Origin: JANTGF01 sp963750735
Lineage (GTDB): Bacteria > Bacteroidota > Bacteroidia > Bacteroidales > VadinHA17
Direction of reading: 5' to 3'
NCBI GenBank assembly: GCA_963750735.1
Contig: CAVVRY010000019.1
Location: forward strand, 1 to 64,000
DNA length: 64,000 nt
Part shown: one piece after another, positions 33,014-43,868 of the stretch
Layout: the number at the start of each line of letters is the position of its first letter
Numbering within the stretch: position 1 is the stretch's first letter
Notes under the pieces: model-generated
Databases searched by the model: none
Seen by the model: the letters and a program-made list of their open reading frames with translations, nothing else
Told to the model about the DNA's origin: nothing
Position numbers and translations under genes: made by a program

Positions 33014-35273
33014 TCAGGCATTTTTGGCCTTGATGAGATTAAGTGCTGAACCTGCTTTGAACCATTCTATTTGGTTTTCGTTGTAAGAATGATTTACCTT
33101 AAACTCCTCAATAGATCCGTCAGAATGATGCAGTTTAACTTTCAATTGTTTACCTGGAGTAAAATCTTTCAAGCCAACAATATCAATGGTGTCATCTTCT
33201 TTAATCTTGTCATAGTCCTCCGGGTTTTCAAAAGTCAACCCAAGCATTCCCTGTTTTTTGAGGTTGGTTTCATGAATGCGGGCAAAGGATTTAACCAGTA
33301 CTACTTTTACCCCAAGGTGTCTAGGTTCCATAGCAGCATGCTCTCTTGATGAGCCTTCACCATAGTTTTGATCACCAACAACAATGGTTGTTATACCAGA
33401 AGCTTTATATTCCCTCTGAACCTTAGGGACTTCGCCGTATTCCCCGGTCAAAGTATTTAATACCTTGTTGGTTTTATTATTGAATGCATTTACAGCTCCA
33501 ATAAGCATATTGTTTGAAATATTATTCAAATGACCACGATAACGCAACCATGGACCAGCCATAGAAATGTGATCAGTGGTGCACTTACCAAATGCCTTGA
33601 TCAACAATTTAGCACCTGTAATATCTTCGCCATTCCAGGGCTCAAATGGCGTAAGCAGTTGAAGCCTTTCTGAATCCGGCGAAACAATTACTTCAATTCC
33701 TGAACCATCTTCTGAAGGGGCCTGGTAGCCAGAATCTTCTACATCAAATCCTTTTGGAGGCAATTCCCATCCTGAAGGAGGATCTAGCATAACCTGCTCG
33801 CCCTTGTTGTTTGTTAAGGAATCTGTAAGGGGGTTGAACTCGAGTGTCCCGCCTATTGCTAGTGCTGTTACCATTTCAGGTGAAGCCACAAATGCATATG
33901 TATTTGGGTTGCCATCAGCACGTTTGGCAAAATTCCTGTTAAAAGAATGAACAATAGTATTTTTTTCTTTTTTCTCTGCTCCCTCACGTGCCCACATACC
34001 AATGCAGGGGCCACAGGCATTAGCAAATACTCTGCCACCAATCTTATTAAAGGTATCAATGAAGCCATCCCGTTCAATTGTAAACCTAACCTGTTCTGAG
34101 CCAGGCGTAATTGTAAATCCTGATTTTACATTGAGACCTTTTTCCTCTGCCTGTTTTGCTATAGATGCTGCTCTGGAAATATCCTCATATGAGGAATTAG
34201 TACATGATCCGATTAATCCTACTTCGATATGTAAAGGCCAATCATTCTTGTGTGCCTCTTCTTTCATTTTTGAGATTGGAGTGGCCTTATCGGGTGTAAA
34301 TGGCCCATTTAAATGAGGTTCAAGTTCATCAAGATTAATTTCTATTAACTGATCGGAATATTTTCAGGGTTTTCATACACTTCCGGATCAGCTTTAAGAT
34401 GTTCCTTTATTTTATTTGCAGCATCAGCAACGTCATCTCTTCCTGTCGCTCTCAGATAGCGTTCCATTGATTCATCATATCCAAATGTTGATGTTGTAGC
34501 ACCAACTTCTGCTCCATATTACAAATAGTACTTTTTCCTGTAGCAGAAAGTGATTCAGCTCCATCTCCAAAATATTCAACAATTGCTCCTGTTCCACCTT
34601 TAACAGTAAGAATGCCGGCGACTTTAAGTATCACGTCTTCAGATGAATCCAGGCACTGAGTTTTCCTGTAAGTTTCACTCCAATGAGTTTTGGGAACTTC
34701 AATTCCCATGGCATTCCGGCCATTACATCAACAGCATAAGCACCACCCACTCCAATAGCCACCATTCCCAGACCACCTGCATTTACTGTATGTGAATCTG
34801 TACCAATCATCATACCTCCAGGAAAAGCGTAGTTTTCAAGAACTACCTGGTGAATAATACCTGCTCCGGGTTTCCAAAAACCAATCCCGTACTTGTCTGT
34901 TACTGTACTTAAAAAATCATAAACTTCTTTATTAGAATCATTGGCTACAAGCATTCAGCTTTTGAATTCGGCTTTGCCTGAATAAGGTGATCTGCATGCG
35001 CCGTAAAGGTACAGCAGCTTTCTTCTTTCCAGCTTGCATGAACTGAAGTAAGGCCATCTGAGCAGTAGCATCCTGCATAGCCACTCTGTCAGCCATGAAA
35101 TCAACATAATCGATACCTCTTCCATAGGATTTTTCAGGATATCCTGAATCAAGGTGAGAATACAATATTTTCTCTGCAAGAGTAAGGGGTTTTCCGACGG
35201 TTGCTTTCGCTTTTTTGAGTCTGTCATTCATCCTTGAATAAACCTGCTCTATCATTTCAATATCAAAAGCCAT
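33014..35273 (-). pseudogene. acnA: Aconitate hydratase, full length but split by at least four frameshifts
   Basis: Interconverts citrate and isocitrate. The ATG at 35273 starts MAFDIEMIEQVYSRMND. Family sequence continues through frame changes near 34960, 34650, 34515 and 34360, with pieces such as HADHLIQAK, GFWKPGAGIIHQVVLENYAF, MIGTDSHTVNAGGLGMVAIG and VKVAGILTVKGGTGAIVEYF. An intact 3' part follows, with GSCTNSSYED, ACGPCIGMW (cluster cysteines) and GSSREHAAMEPRHLG. The span of about 753 codons equals the normal mitochondrial-type length, so nothing large is missing. I think base errors are more likely than decay. A TAnnTTTG box lies upstream. Confidence 0.88.
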
Positions 35274-35304
35274 ATGCAATTTTTTGTTGTTATCAGTAGT
35301 GGTG

Positions 35305-35312
35305 CAAAAATA
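35305..35312 (-). promoter_or_regulatory. Candidate -7 box of the aconitase gene
   Basis: TATTTTTG on the minus strand fits TAnnTTTG and ends 31 bases before the start codon. Confidence 0.45.
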
Positions 35313-35437
35313 TAAAAATAAAAAGGAAATATTCCTATAATATTATCATAAAGAAATTTGGATACTTAACTTATTTTTGTCCAGTAATTTTACTACATTT
35401 ATTTTTTGGAAATATTTCATTTGTATCGCTTGTTGTT

Positions 35438-36671
35438 ATGAAGCTAGGATTGATATTCGAGAATATAAGTATATCTTTTAAGTCTATAAGAGCCAGTAAA
35501 GTACGGGCTATTCTGACCATTCTTATAATTGCCGTTGGGATAATGGCCCTGGTTGGGATTTTAACCGCTATTGAGTCCATTAAGAAGTCTTTAACTGATC
35601 AATTTACCCTTATCGGTGCAAATACTTTTACTATTGAAAGTAGAAGTATGAATGTTCGTGTTGGAATCGGAGGTATAGAAATAAGAATCATGCCAGGATT
35701 ACCTATCGTGAAGCCATTGCTTTTAAGGAAGAATTTAATTTCCCTGCTGAGTTCCTGTAAGTACAAATGCTATTGGTAATGCAACAGTAAAGTTTGGTTC
35801 AAGAAAACAAATCCTATATCTTTGTTCTCGGAGGAGATGATAATTATTTAATTACTTCTGGCAATGAGATTGAAAAGGGCCGGAATTTTTCTCCCCATGA
35901 TCTTGAAACCAGCAGAAATGTAGCCATAATTGGAAGTGATCTGGCTAATATTCTATTTGATACTTATGAAGATTCTATCGATAAAATTATTTTGATAGGT
36001 GGGGGGAATTATCGGGTAATTGGTGTTCTGAAATCGAAGGGAGCAAGCATTACCGGTCTTGATAAAATTTGTATTCTTCCGATTACAAATGTACGGTGCC
36101 ATTACTCACGACCCAATATGAGGCATGATATAAATGTAATGCCCGAAGATGCCAAGTTGTTTGATATGGCAGAAAGTGAGGCGGAAGGAATGTCGCATTG
36201 TAAGAGGATTAAAGGCAACTGACGAAAGTGATTTCAATATTACCAAAAGTGATAACTTGGTTGAGATATTACTTGAAAATATAAAATTTGTTACCGTTGC
36301 TGCTACCTTGATAGGGCTAATTACTTTGTTGGGTGCCGTTGTTGGATTGATAAAAATTATGTTGGTTTCTGTTAAAGAAAGAACAAAAGAAATTGGAATA
36401 CGAAAGGCAATAGGAGCTAAATCAAAAACAATAAAGCAACAATTTTTATTTGAGGCAATTCTGATAGGGCAGCTTGGAGGTGTCGTTGGTGTTTTTTAGG
36501 AATTATGGCAGGAAATGGAATTTCTCTGCTTACCAAGAGTCCGTTTATTGTACCATGGGTTTGGATTTTTGGAGGATTCTTGCCTGTTACTTTGTGGGTG
36601 TGATTTCCGGTTATATACCTGCAGTAAAACCTTCAAAACTAAATCCAATACTTGCATTGCATTATGAGTAA
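35438..36671 (+). pseudogene. ABC transporter permease, FtsX/MacB type, split by about four frameshifts
   Basis: The ATG at 35438 begins with a MacB-like N-terminus (ISISFKSIRASKVRAILTIL, then IAVGIMALVGILTAIESIKK). The frame breaks near 35685. A MacB periplasmic core follows (ITSGNEIEKGRNFSPHDLET, VAIIGSDLANILFD). After further breaks near 36200 and 36495 comes the FtsX membrane domain (LLGAVVGLIKIMLVSVKERT, KEIGIRKAIGAKSKTIKQQF), ending with a helix and PAVKPSKLNPILALHYE. Total is about 411 codons, normal for the family. No ATPase gene is adjacent. It probably exports or extracts an envelope substrate if functional. Confidence 0.85.
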
Positions 36672-36702
36672 ATAAGTATTTTTTCAATTTTTATATTTCG
36701 TT

Positions 36703-37077
36703 ATGGAATCTATTAATATTGAAGAAACATCGATAACCCCGGAAATAGAACTTAACTCTCAAACAGGCTTCTTTTCCATCAAAGGAAGGTCTATCCCTGA
36801 AAATCCCAAGGAATTTTATTCACAAATAATCGAGTGGCTCATTGAGTACTATAAATCACCCAATGAAATTACGAGTTCTGGTTTGAGATGGAATCTGTGA
36901 ATCATGGCTCCTCCAGTTTTATCGTGAGATTCTAAGAAGAGTGAAGCAATATCGGGATGAAGGTAGCCATGCAGTTATTCATTGGTTATACGAAGAAGAT
37001 GATGAGTCAATTCAGGGCTGGGAGAATATTACCGGGATTTAATTCAGATTCCTATTGAACTAATACAAATAATCTGA
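36703..37077 (+). pseudogene. SiaC-family regulatory phosphoprotein (DUF1987), three frameshifts
   Basis: The ATG at 36703 starts an N-terminal DUF1987 sequence (PEIELNSQTGFFSIKGRSIP, then FYSQIIEWLIEYY). The frame shifts near 36885 to FEMESVNHGSSSFI, near 36930 to ILRRVKQYRDEGSHAVIHWL with YEEDDESIQ, and near 37020 to GEYYRDLIQIPIELIQII before TGA at 37075-37077. The reassembled protein is about 124 residues, the family length. In other bacteria SiaC is a phosphorylatable switch protein in the SiaABCD system controlling biofilm and c-di-GMP; no SiaA, B or D partner is visible here. Confidence 0.78.
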
Positions 37078-37154
37078 CTTTTTTGCTTATGTTTTAAAAT
37101 AATAATACTAAAAAAATGCTGACAAGGGCCTTTTAAATATGTAAGAGATGATTT

Positions 37155-38155
37155 TTAAAATAATTTCTCAGCCAGATCTACTACTCTTGCTGAATATCCC
37201 CACTCATTATCGTACCATGAAGAACTTTAACAGTTTTTCCATTCACCATTGTTGACAATGCATCGAATATAGATGATGTGGGTTTTTAATAATATCAACA
37301 GAAACAATAGGATCTTCTGTATATTCAAGAATACCTTCATTGGACCTTCAGCATTTTCTTTCATAGCAGCGTTAATTTCTTCTTTTGTGGTTTCAACTTT
37401 AAGGTTAACTACCAGGTCAACCAGTGAACCAGTTGGGGTAGGAACTCTTATTGCAAGACCATCCATTTTACCAGCAAGTTCAGGAATAACTTTACCAACT
37501 GCTTTAGCAGCTCCAGTTGTTGTTGGATCTGTGAAATAGCGGCTGACGTGCTCTTCTTAAGTCAGAGTGAGGCATGTCAAGGATTTCCTGATCGTTAGTG
37601 TATGAGTGAATTGTAGTCATAAGACCATTTTCAATACCAAACTTATCGTTTAAAACTTTTGCTACAGAGAGCAAGGCAATTGGTGGTACAGGAAGCGGTG
37701 AACGCGCTTGGTCTTATACGCATCAGTGCATCATCATTTACTCCAAGCACAATCATGTTATCAATAGTATCTTTAGAAGGTACAGTTAGAATAACTTTTT
37801 TTGCGCCATTCTTTAAATGATCTCCATATCCACCTTTTTCACTTTCTTTTGATCTGAATACACCGGTTGACTCAACAACAACATCAGGTGTTTGTGTCCA
37901 TGGTATATTTATTGGGTTTCTTTCTTCATGAACTGCATAATGTTTTCCATTCACTATAATTCCCTTATCATCGTACGATATTTCTCCTTCAAATCTACCC
38001 TGTGTTGAATCATACTTTAGCAAATGAGCAAGGGTCTTGTTATTTGTAAGGTCATTTATTCCCACAACTTCAATTCCTGGCTTTTCTAAGGCAAGCTTAA
38101 ATACATTCCGTCCAATTCTGCCAAATCCATTGATGGCAACTTTAATTTTTGACAT
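37155..38155 (-). pseudogene. gapA: Glyceraldehyde-3-phosphate dehydrogenase, several frameshifts
   Basis: Central glycolytic enzyme. The ATG at 38155 begins KVAINGFGRIGRNVFKLAL, then runs intact to the catalytic SCTTNCLA at about residue 150. After that the frame changes near 37675, 37545, 37300 and 37225. The pieces still read as GAPDH: KFGIENGLMTTIHSYTNDQE, then PELAGKMDGLAIRVPTPTGS with VVNLKVETTKEEI, and finally SWYDNEWGYSARVVDLAEKL ending at the TAA at 37155-37157. The 334-codon span is the normal length. As this is normally essential unless a second copy exists, base errors are likely. Confidence 0.9.
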
Positions 38156-38187
38156 AGTTCTGTTCTTTATTTAGTTAAAAAATCGGT

Positions 38188-38195
38188 CAAAATTA
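38188..38195 (-). promoter_or_regulatory. Candidate -7 box of gapA
   Basis: TAATTTTG on the minus strand fits TAnnTTTG and ends 32 bases before the gapA start. No clear -33 TTTG at the usual distance. Confidence 0.5.
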
Positions 38196-38380
38196 GGCAA
38201 TAAAATTCAATTGATCAAGTAATAATGATAATGATATGATTTATTTGTTAAAAAAATAACAGTAAACTATTGTTGACCATATTTGGGGTCTATTCAAGCT
38301 TTTTTCTAATAAAAAATCAAGCCATTTCCGATAAATATGGAAGGTACAATGTGAGTGGAAAGAAAAAATATTTGAAAGCA

Positions 38381-39175
38381 TTAAAAGCTTCCCAGTTGAT
38401 TTTCCTGATATTTTGCTTTTATTTCAGATTTAGGGTCGATAATTTTCCCAAAAGAAAAGCTAACATACATAGCAGGAAATATCCACCTGTTATCGTCTGA
38501 GGCCATTATTGGAATTTTTTTATAGTAAACATCTGCTGTAATTCCCACTTCCAGTACACTGATTCGCGGGTCTTTTTTACCAAATTCAAAGTTTACTGCA
38601 AACCTGCCATAAAGGCCAGGGGCAATTTTCAACTCGCCAAAGCCTTTAAAGAAAGAGGCCCGGCTCAAAATATCATTTACACCGTGGATGGTTGGGTTAA
38701 ACTTCTCTGTAACAATTATATATGTATTTGGCGAGGTTTGAACAAAGACCTCATAGTATACAGGCTTATAGAATCCAAGAGATATTCCACCAGCATAAAT
38801 AAGTCGAACGGCTATACCACCTTTATCGACTTTTTTAAACATGATTCTCTGGAATCCAATTCCACCCTGTAGATTAAAAAAGAAGTTTTCCTTACCGAAT
38901 ACAAAACTTCTGTTGCCTGGGTAAAATTGGTTGCGAACACGAATTTCTTTTGGGTGCCTAATTATGTTAAATCCACCCTCAAAAACTCTTTGGTTAAAGA
39001 AATTTATACGTTTTGCGTATCTGAAGGTTGCTCCATAACCTGTTGAACTGAGAACTCCCCCATAGGTTCTTTCGTTTCGATAGAACAGGCGTTGCTGATC
39101 ATCGATTTCCCCCTGCGAAAAAACATCAGAACAAAAAATTATGAAGAAAGTTAATATATATCCAAACTTCTTCAT
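38381..39175 (-). CDS. Predicted outer-membrane beta-barrel protein of unknown function
   Basis: A 264-residue protein with a clear signal peptide (MKKFGYILTFFIIFCSDVFS). The mature part is rich in alternating aromatic/polar beta strands (for example YGATFRYAKRINFF and GGISLGFYKPVYYEVFVQ) and has no enzymatic motif. Such sequences in Bacteroidota are usually small outer-membrane barrels. It lies about 70 bp downstream of a tiny lipoprotein on the same strand, with a terminator-like hairpin between. I do not recognise a named family. Confidence 0.7.
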   Translation of the reverse strand: MKKFGYILTFFIIFCSDVFSQGEIDDQQRLFYRNERTYGGVLSSTGYGATFRYAKRINFFNQRVFEGGFNIIRHPKEIRVRNQFYPGNRSFVFGKENFFFNLQGGIGFQRIMFKKVDKGGIAVRLIYAGGISLGFYKPVYYEVFVQTSPNTYIIVTEKFNPTIHGVNDILSRASFFKGFGELKIAPGLYGRFAVNFEFGKKDPRISVLEVGITADVYYKKIPIMASDDNRWIFPAMYVSFSFGKIIDPKSEIKAKYQENQLGSF

Positions 39176-39184
39176 AAAGTGAAT

Positions 39185-39219
39185 GAAAAAAAGGGGAGCT
39201 TCAAAAAAAAAAAGAAGCT
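39185..39219 (-). terminator. Terminator-like hairpin between the small lipoprotein and the outer-membrane protein
   Basis: On the minus strand AGCTTC, a loop of eleven Ts, GAAGCT and CCCC are followed by TTTTTTT. The stem is only 6 bp, so termination may be partial and act as an attenuator before the downstream gene. Confidence 0.5.
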
Positions 39220-39248
39220 GACCAGGGAAAGTAAATTACCTGCTAAAA

Positions 39249-39374
39249 TCAACCTATTTCAGCTGGTTGTTCTGTATCAACTTGTGTATATGCAGGACAA
39301 ACCTCGTTGTTGCATGAAATTAATACACTTCCAAGTAACATACAAACTGCTGCGATTATGAATAACTTCTTCAT
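39249..39374 (-). CDS. Small lipoprotein (41 residues)
   Basis: The ATG at 39374 opens MKKLFIIAAVCMLLGSVLIS followed by CNNEVCPAYTQVDTEQPAEIG and TGA. The Lys-Lys start, hydrophobic core and LISC lipobox make a bacterial lipoprotein signal. Only about 22 residues remain after cleavage at the Cys, including a second Cys. Function unknown. It lies just upstream of the predicted outer-membrane protein on the same strand and could be its partner. Confidence 0.7.
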   Translation of the reverse strand: MKKLFIIAAVCMLLGSVLISCNNEVCPAYTQVDTEQPAEIG

Positions 39375-39562
39375 ACTGAATTTTCGTTTTTAGCTTTAAT
39401 ATCGCTTCCTACCTAAGAAGCAAAGATAAACTATTTTGAAAAAGAAAACAAACTACTATCTGTATTCATACCCCGTACTAATGTTATCATAACGAAAGTG
39501 TAATAACAGATATTGTTTATTACGCAACAAGTATTAAAAGGTTACCAATTCCAGAATTCATA

Positions 39563-39600
39563 AAAGAGGAGAGAAGCACTATTGAAATGCCTCTCCCCGG
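39563..39600 (-). terminator. Probable terminator of the BNR/VPS10-like gene
   Basis: On the minus strand GGGGAGAGGCA and TGCTTCTCTCC form an imperfect stem with a bulge, followed by TCTTTTAT. It lies just beyond the stop at 39608. Confidence 0.55.
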
Positions 39601-39607
39601 TAATATA

Positions 39608-42600
39608 TTACAATTCAGGAGTTTGTCCCGGAGTCCATGGAGCTCCCAGTGATTTCATTTCACTTTGAATAGATTTTATTTCTTTTTCAATCTTTTTCAA
39701 CTGATCAATAATTGGAGGCAACTCCTCAGTAAGTATTTTATAAGTGTCTTTCTCAGTTTGGGTGATAGCTGTAGTTGAGCTGTTATGGGTATAAGAAAGA
39801 TAAGATAACCTTCTATTTAAAGGCATGGGTGCAGGTGGAACCTCCTCAAAGCTGCAGCCGGTCTATGACCACTGAATAGGAAATTTATATCATCAAGTTC
39901 TTTTCGCACCTTTTTAGTTTTTTCAATAAGCTCAGCTGTTGCCCCTGACCACTGATATAGCGTTTGGAGAATGGTTTCAGTTTGTTTTGTAAGCTCTCCG
40001 GCAAAATTTGTAGTTCCCTCCATGTTGCGTGCTAGTTCTGCAACTTTGGTTTGGAACTCAACCAGTTCTTTTCTATCAGGTGCTGGAAGGGTTGTATTTT
40101 TCAGCTCAACAACATTAAATTCAACTGGGTCAGCCAGTTTTGAAACAACACCATTTAAAGATTGCTCGAGTCCAACCTTATATTTTCCGGGCATAACCAG
40201 ATAACCACCCCTGCCTCCTCCTGCCAGTGGATTGAATTCATTGCCTCTTAAAGATACTGACCTTGGGGAATCATTTCTTAAGTTCCAGGTAAATCGGTTG
40301 ATCCCTTTTGAAGCTGAAGTTCGGAGAACCTTTATTGCTTTGTCATTTTGGTCATAAATAGTGAAAATTAGATGTGGCTTCTCTTCCTTAGACTCTTCTC
40401 GTAACTCATCAATACTCAATACATCAATTTTCTCACCTTTCTCAAACAAATCCTTTTCCTTTTTCTGCCTGATTTGCTTTTGAGTTTTTGGTGCATCTTT
40501 AAGGTAGTATGTAAATGTAGCGCCATAAGCAGGGTTCTTAGCCAGGTATGGAGTAGAACCCTGTCCATACAACCCACCATTTTGAATGAACATCAAAGCA
40601 TCTTTAATCGGGAAAATAGCAGCTTTCTGTTCGAGCATTTCCATTTTAAAATTCCTCAATGGAGTATAATCATCAAGTATATAGAATCCACGACCAAAAG
40701 TGGCAATTGCAAGATCATTTTCGCGATGCTGGATGGTAATATCCCTCACTGATATTGTAGGTATTCCTGATTTGAGTTGGACCCATTCGGCTCCGCCATC
40801 TAAGGAGAAGTAGATTCCAAATTCTGTTCCAACAAAAAGTAAATTTGCATTTACAAAATCCTGTTCAATGGTATGAACAGTTCCGTTCTCAGGAAGGTTG
40901 TTGGAGATAGAGGTCCATGTTTTACCTTTGTCGGTACTTTTTAGAATGTAAGGTTTGAAATCGTCTCTTTTGCGGTTATCAAAGGAGGCAAATACAATAT
41001 TTTCATCAAACTTTGACGGACAAATATCACTTACATATGTATATTCCGGAACACCCCCAAATGAACTGTATTTTGTCCATACTTTGCCGGCATTCTCAGT
41101 TACCTGTATTACCCCATCATCTGATCCTGAATATAGCAGATCTTCCTTTACTTCAGACTCTGCCAATGATACAAGTGTACCAAACTGTGAGGTTGAAATA
41201 TCTTTTTTAACTGCATCGCTGCTCCAGTATTTGCCCATAACTTTCCATGTGTTTCGATCAACCTGTGCAGTAAGGTCGTCGGAAATAACGGACCAACTAT
41301 TGCCTCTGTCCTCACTTCTGAATACCTTGTTAGCAGCTACATAAAGGCGGGTGTTTTTGTGCGGGCTGATAATCAATGGTGCATTCCAGTTCCACTTATA
41401 TGTATTTTCACCCTTCCTGGGCTGAGGCTTGATATTGATTCCTTCACCACTGAGTTTATCGTACCTGACACTGTTTCCATATTGCCATTCTGAATATACG
41501 ATATTGGGATCAGTTGGATCAACTGCCTGCCAGAATCCATCACCACCTACAGTTACAACCCATTCGCCATAACCAACACCAACTCTGCTTAGATTTCTTG
41601 TAGGCCCACCAAAACTATTATTGTCCTGAGTTCCACCGTATATATTATAAAATGGGTAGTCATTGTCGACAGCAACCCTGTAGAACTGTGTAACAGGAAG
41701 GTTTGCCTTAAATATATATGCCTTTCCCCCATCGAAAGTTTCATATATACCTCCATCACCACCAATAATTAAATGTTTTGTATCATTGGGATCAATCCAA
41801 AGGGCATGATCATCAACATGGCGCTCGTTATTTCCTATGGAGCTCCAGTTTTTTCCACCATCCATGGTAAACCTTGAAACTGTCTCCATGCTATAAACTT
41901 TATCCACATTAACCGGGTCGCAATAAATCTCATTATAATATTGACCACTGGCTGCATAACTGCTCATTTTTTGCCAGCTCACCCCTTTGTTTGTCGACCG
42001 AAAGAAGCCACTTTTTTCACCCTCGGCCTCTACTATTGCATAAACATAATTTGAATTAACAGGAGAAACAGCTATTCCAATTCCACCTACATGCCCTGAT
42101 GGCAGTCCACCTGAAAGTTTCTTCCAGGTAGTTCCTCCATCAACTGATTTGTGGATTCCTGATTCCGGCCCTCCGCCAATTTTGGTAAATACATGTCGCC
42201 TTCTCTGTTCAGAGGTTGCATACATTATATCTGGATCCACGGATCGATAATTACATTATTAATCCCAGTATTTTCACTGATATCCAGTACTTTCGTCCAG
42301 TTTTGTCCACCATCAATTGTTTTGTAAAGTCCACGATCTCCGCCTGGTCCCCATGCAGAACCTTCTGCAGCAACAAATACAATATCAGTATTTCTCGGAT
42401 CAATGGCAATCATACCAATTTGCCGTGAGTCTTTCAATCCCATATTTTTCCAGCTTTTACCACCATCAACTGATTTATAAATTCCATCACCATAACCCAA
42501 AGCTCTCTGGTGGTTGTTTTCGCCTGTTCCTGCCCAGATTACGTGAGTGTTCTTAGGGTCAATAGCGAGGCAACCAATAGAATAGGAACCATACTTATCA

Positions 42601-42914
42601 AAAATTGGACTAAAGGTTGTTCCATTGTTGGTTGTCTTCCAGATATTTCCAGAAGCAATACCAATATACCATTCACTGTGGTTATTTGGATTTACAACAA
42701 TATCAGCAATCCTTCCGGAAGTAAATGCAGGCCCTATACTTCTCCATTTTAATCCTGAAAATGTTGAGGATTCAAATTTGGAGGACTCTTTTTCATCTTT
42801 TTCAGTTGTTTTCTTCTTTGCACTTAGTTCCTGTGGAACCAGCAAGAAAGCAAAAACAACAATTAATAATAAAATACAATCTCTAAGTTTAATGTTTTGT
42901 GGTAAAAAGTTCAT
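39608..42914 (-). CDS. Exported BNR/sortilin (VPS10)-like beta-propeller protein, two frameshifts
   Basis: About 1100 residues. The ATG at 42914 (MNFLPQNIKLRDCILLLIVV) gives a signal peptide ending QELSA. Many BNR/Asp-box repeats follow, such as GIYKSVDGGKSWKNMGLK, GLYKTIDGGQNWTKV and SGIHKSVDGGTTWKKLSGG, as expected for two large beta-propellers of the VPS10/photosystem-II-stability type. The C-terminal third holds a beta-sandwich-like region (GINRFTWNLRNDSPRSVSLR) and a helical tail. Frames change near 42235 and near 39845; single-base changes would join all three pieces. Bacteroidota often carry such proteins annotated as glycosyl hydrolase or sialidase-like, but no catalytic residues are evident. 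Probably a periplasmic or surface binding protein. Confidence 0.82.
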
Positions 42915-43095
42915 GATAAAAAGTTTTAAGGTTGGAGTGCCAAAATACAAATATTTGATAAAATCAAACAATTATTGGAATTGTTTTACAGCACATCATA
43001 TTTTTAAAAAGGGTCAGATAATTTAGCTAAAATATGATTTATTCCCTTAAAAAGTCTGGATAGGATTTCCTATAATTGCACAAAAATAATTGGAT

Positions 43096-43842
43096 ATGAC
43101 AAATACAATTCTCAGTCATCGCTCTATTAGAAAATACAAGAGTGGTGCAATTGAAGAGAGTGTTTTAACCAGGATACTAGAGGCGGGAACACGAGCCTCA
43201 ACCACAGGAAATATGCAGGTTTACAGTATGGTAGTCACCAAAGATGCAGCCTTACGTGAAAAATTATGGGAAGTTCATTTCAAACAGGATATGGTGAAAC
43301 AGGCTCCTGTGGTTGTTACATTTTGCGCTGATTTTAACCGGTTCAATAAATGGTGTCAGCAGAGAAATGCGATTCCCGGGTATTATAACTTTCTATCATT
43401 TACTACAGCGGCCATTGATGCTTTGTTGGTTGCTCAAAATGTAGCCATTGCTGCAGAAGATCATAACCTTGGGATATGTTACCTAGGCACCACCACATAC
43501 ATGGCAGATAAGATAATTGAAATTCTTTCACTTCCTAAAGCCGTAGTCCCTATTACTACCCTGGTTATCGGTTATGCAGATGAGTCACCTAACCTAACTG
43601 ACCGGTTACCTCTTGAGGCAGTAGTACATAATGAAACATATACAGATTACACTTCAGAAACAATTGATAGTTTGTATGTTGAAAAGGAGGCCCTCCAGGA
43701 AACTATTAATCTACTGGAAGAAAATCAAAAAGAGACCTTAGCTCAGATATTTACAGATAATCGGTATACAAAGAAAGATAATGAGTTCTTTTCGGAAAAA
43801 TTCCTGGATGTGATTAAAAAACAGGGTTTTATAAGTGATTAG
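43096..43842 (+). CDS. Nitroreductase-family NADPH-dependent flavin oxidoreductase (NfsA/Frp type)
   Basis: A 248-residue FMN enzyme. It begins MTNTILSHRSIRKYKSG, the FMN-binding Arg motif of the family, followed by STTGNMQVYSMVV and the C-terminal-half signature NLGICYLGTTTYMADKII. I use the ATG at 43096 rather than a TTG two codons earlier. Such enzymes reduce flavins, quinones or nitro compounds with NADPH; the natural substrate is unknown. Stands alone and faces the Ldh-family gene. Confidence 0.87.
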   Translation: MTNTILSHRSIRKYKSGAIEESVLTRILEAGTRASTTGNMQVYSMVVTKDAALREKLWEVHFKQDMVKQAPVVVTFCADFNRFNKWCQQRNAIPGYYNFLSFTTAAIDALLVAQNVAIAAEDHNLGICYLGTTTYMADKIIEILSLPKAVVPITTLVIGYADESPNLTDRLPLEAVVHNETYTDYTSETIDSLYVEKEALQETINLLEENQKETLAQIFTDNRYTKKDNEFFSEKFLDVIKKQGFISD

Positions 43843-43868
43843 AATGTTATATGAATAGAGATTGAATC

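Noticed and set aside
33014..35273. Programmed ribosomal frameshifting in aconitase
   Set aside because: There are four or more frame changes of mixed type with no common slippery site, and neighbouring unrelated genes show the same damage.
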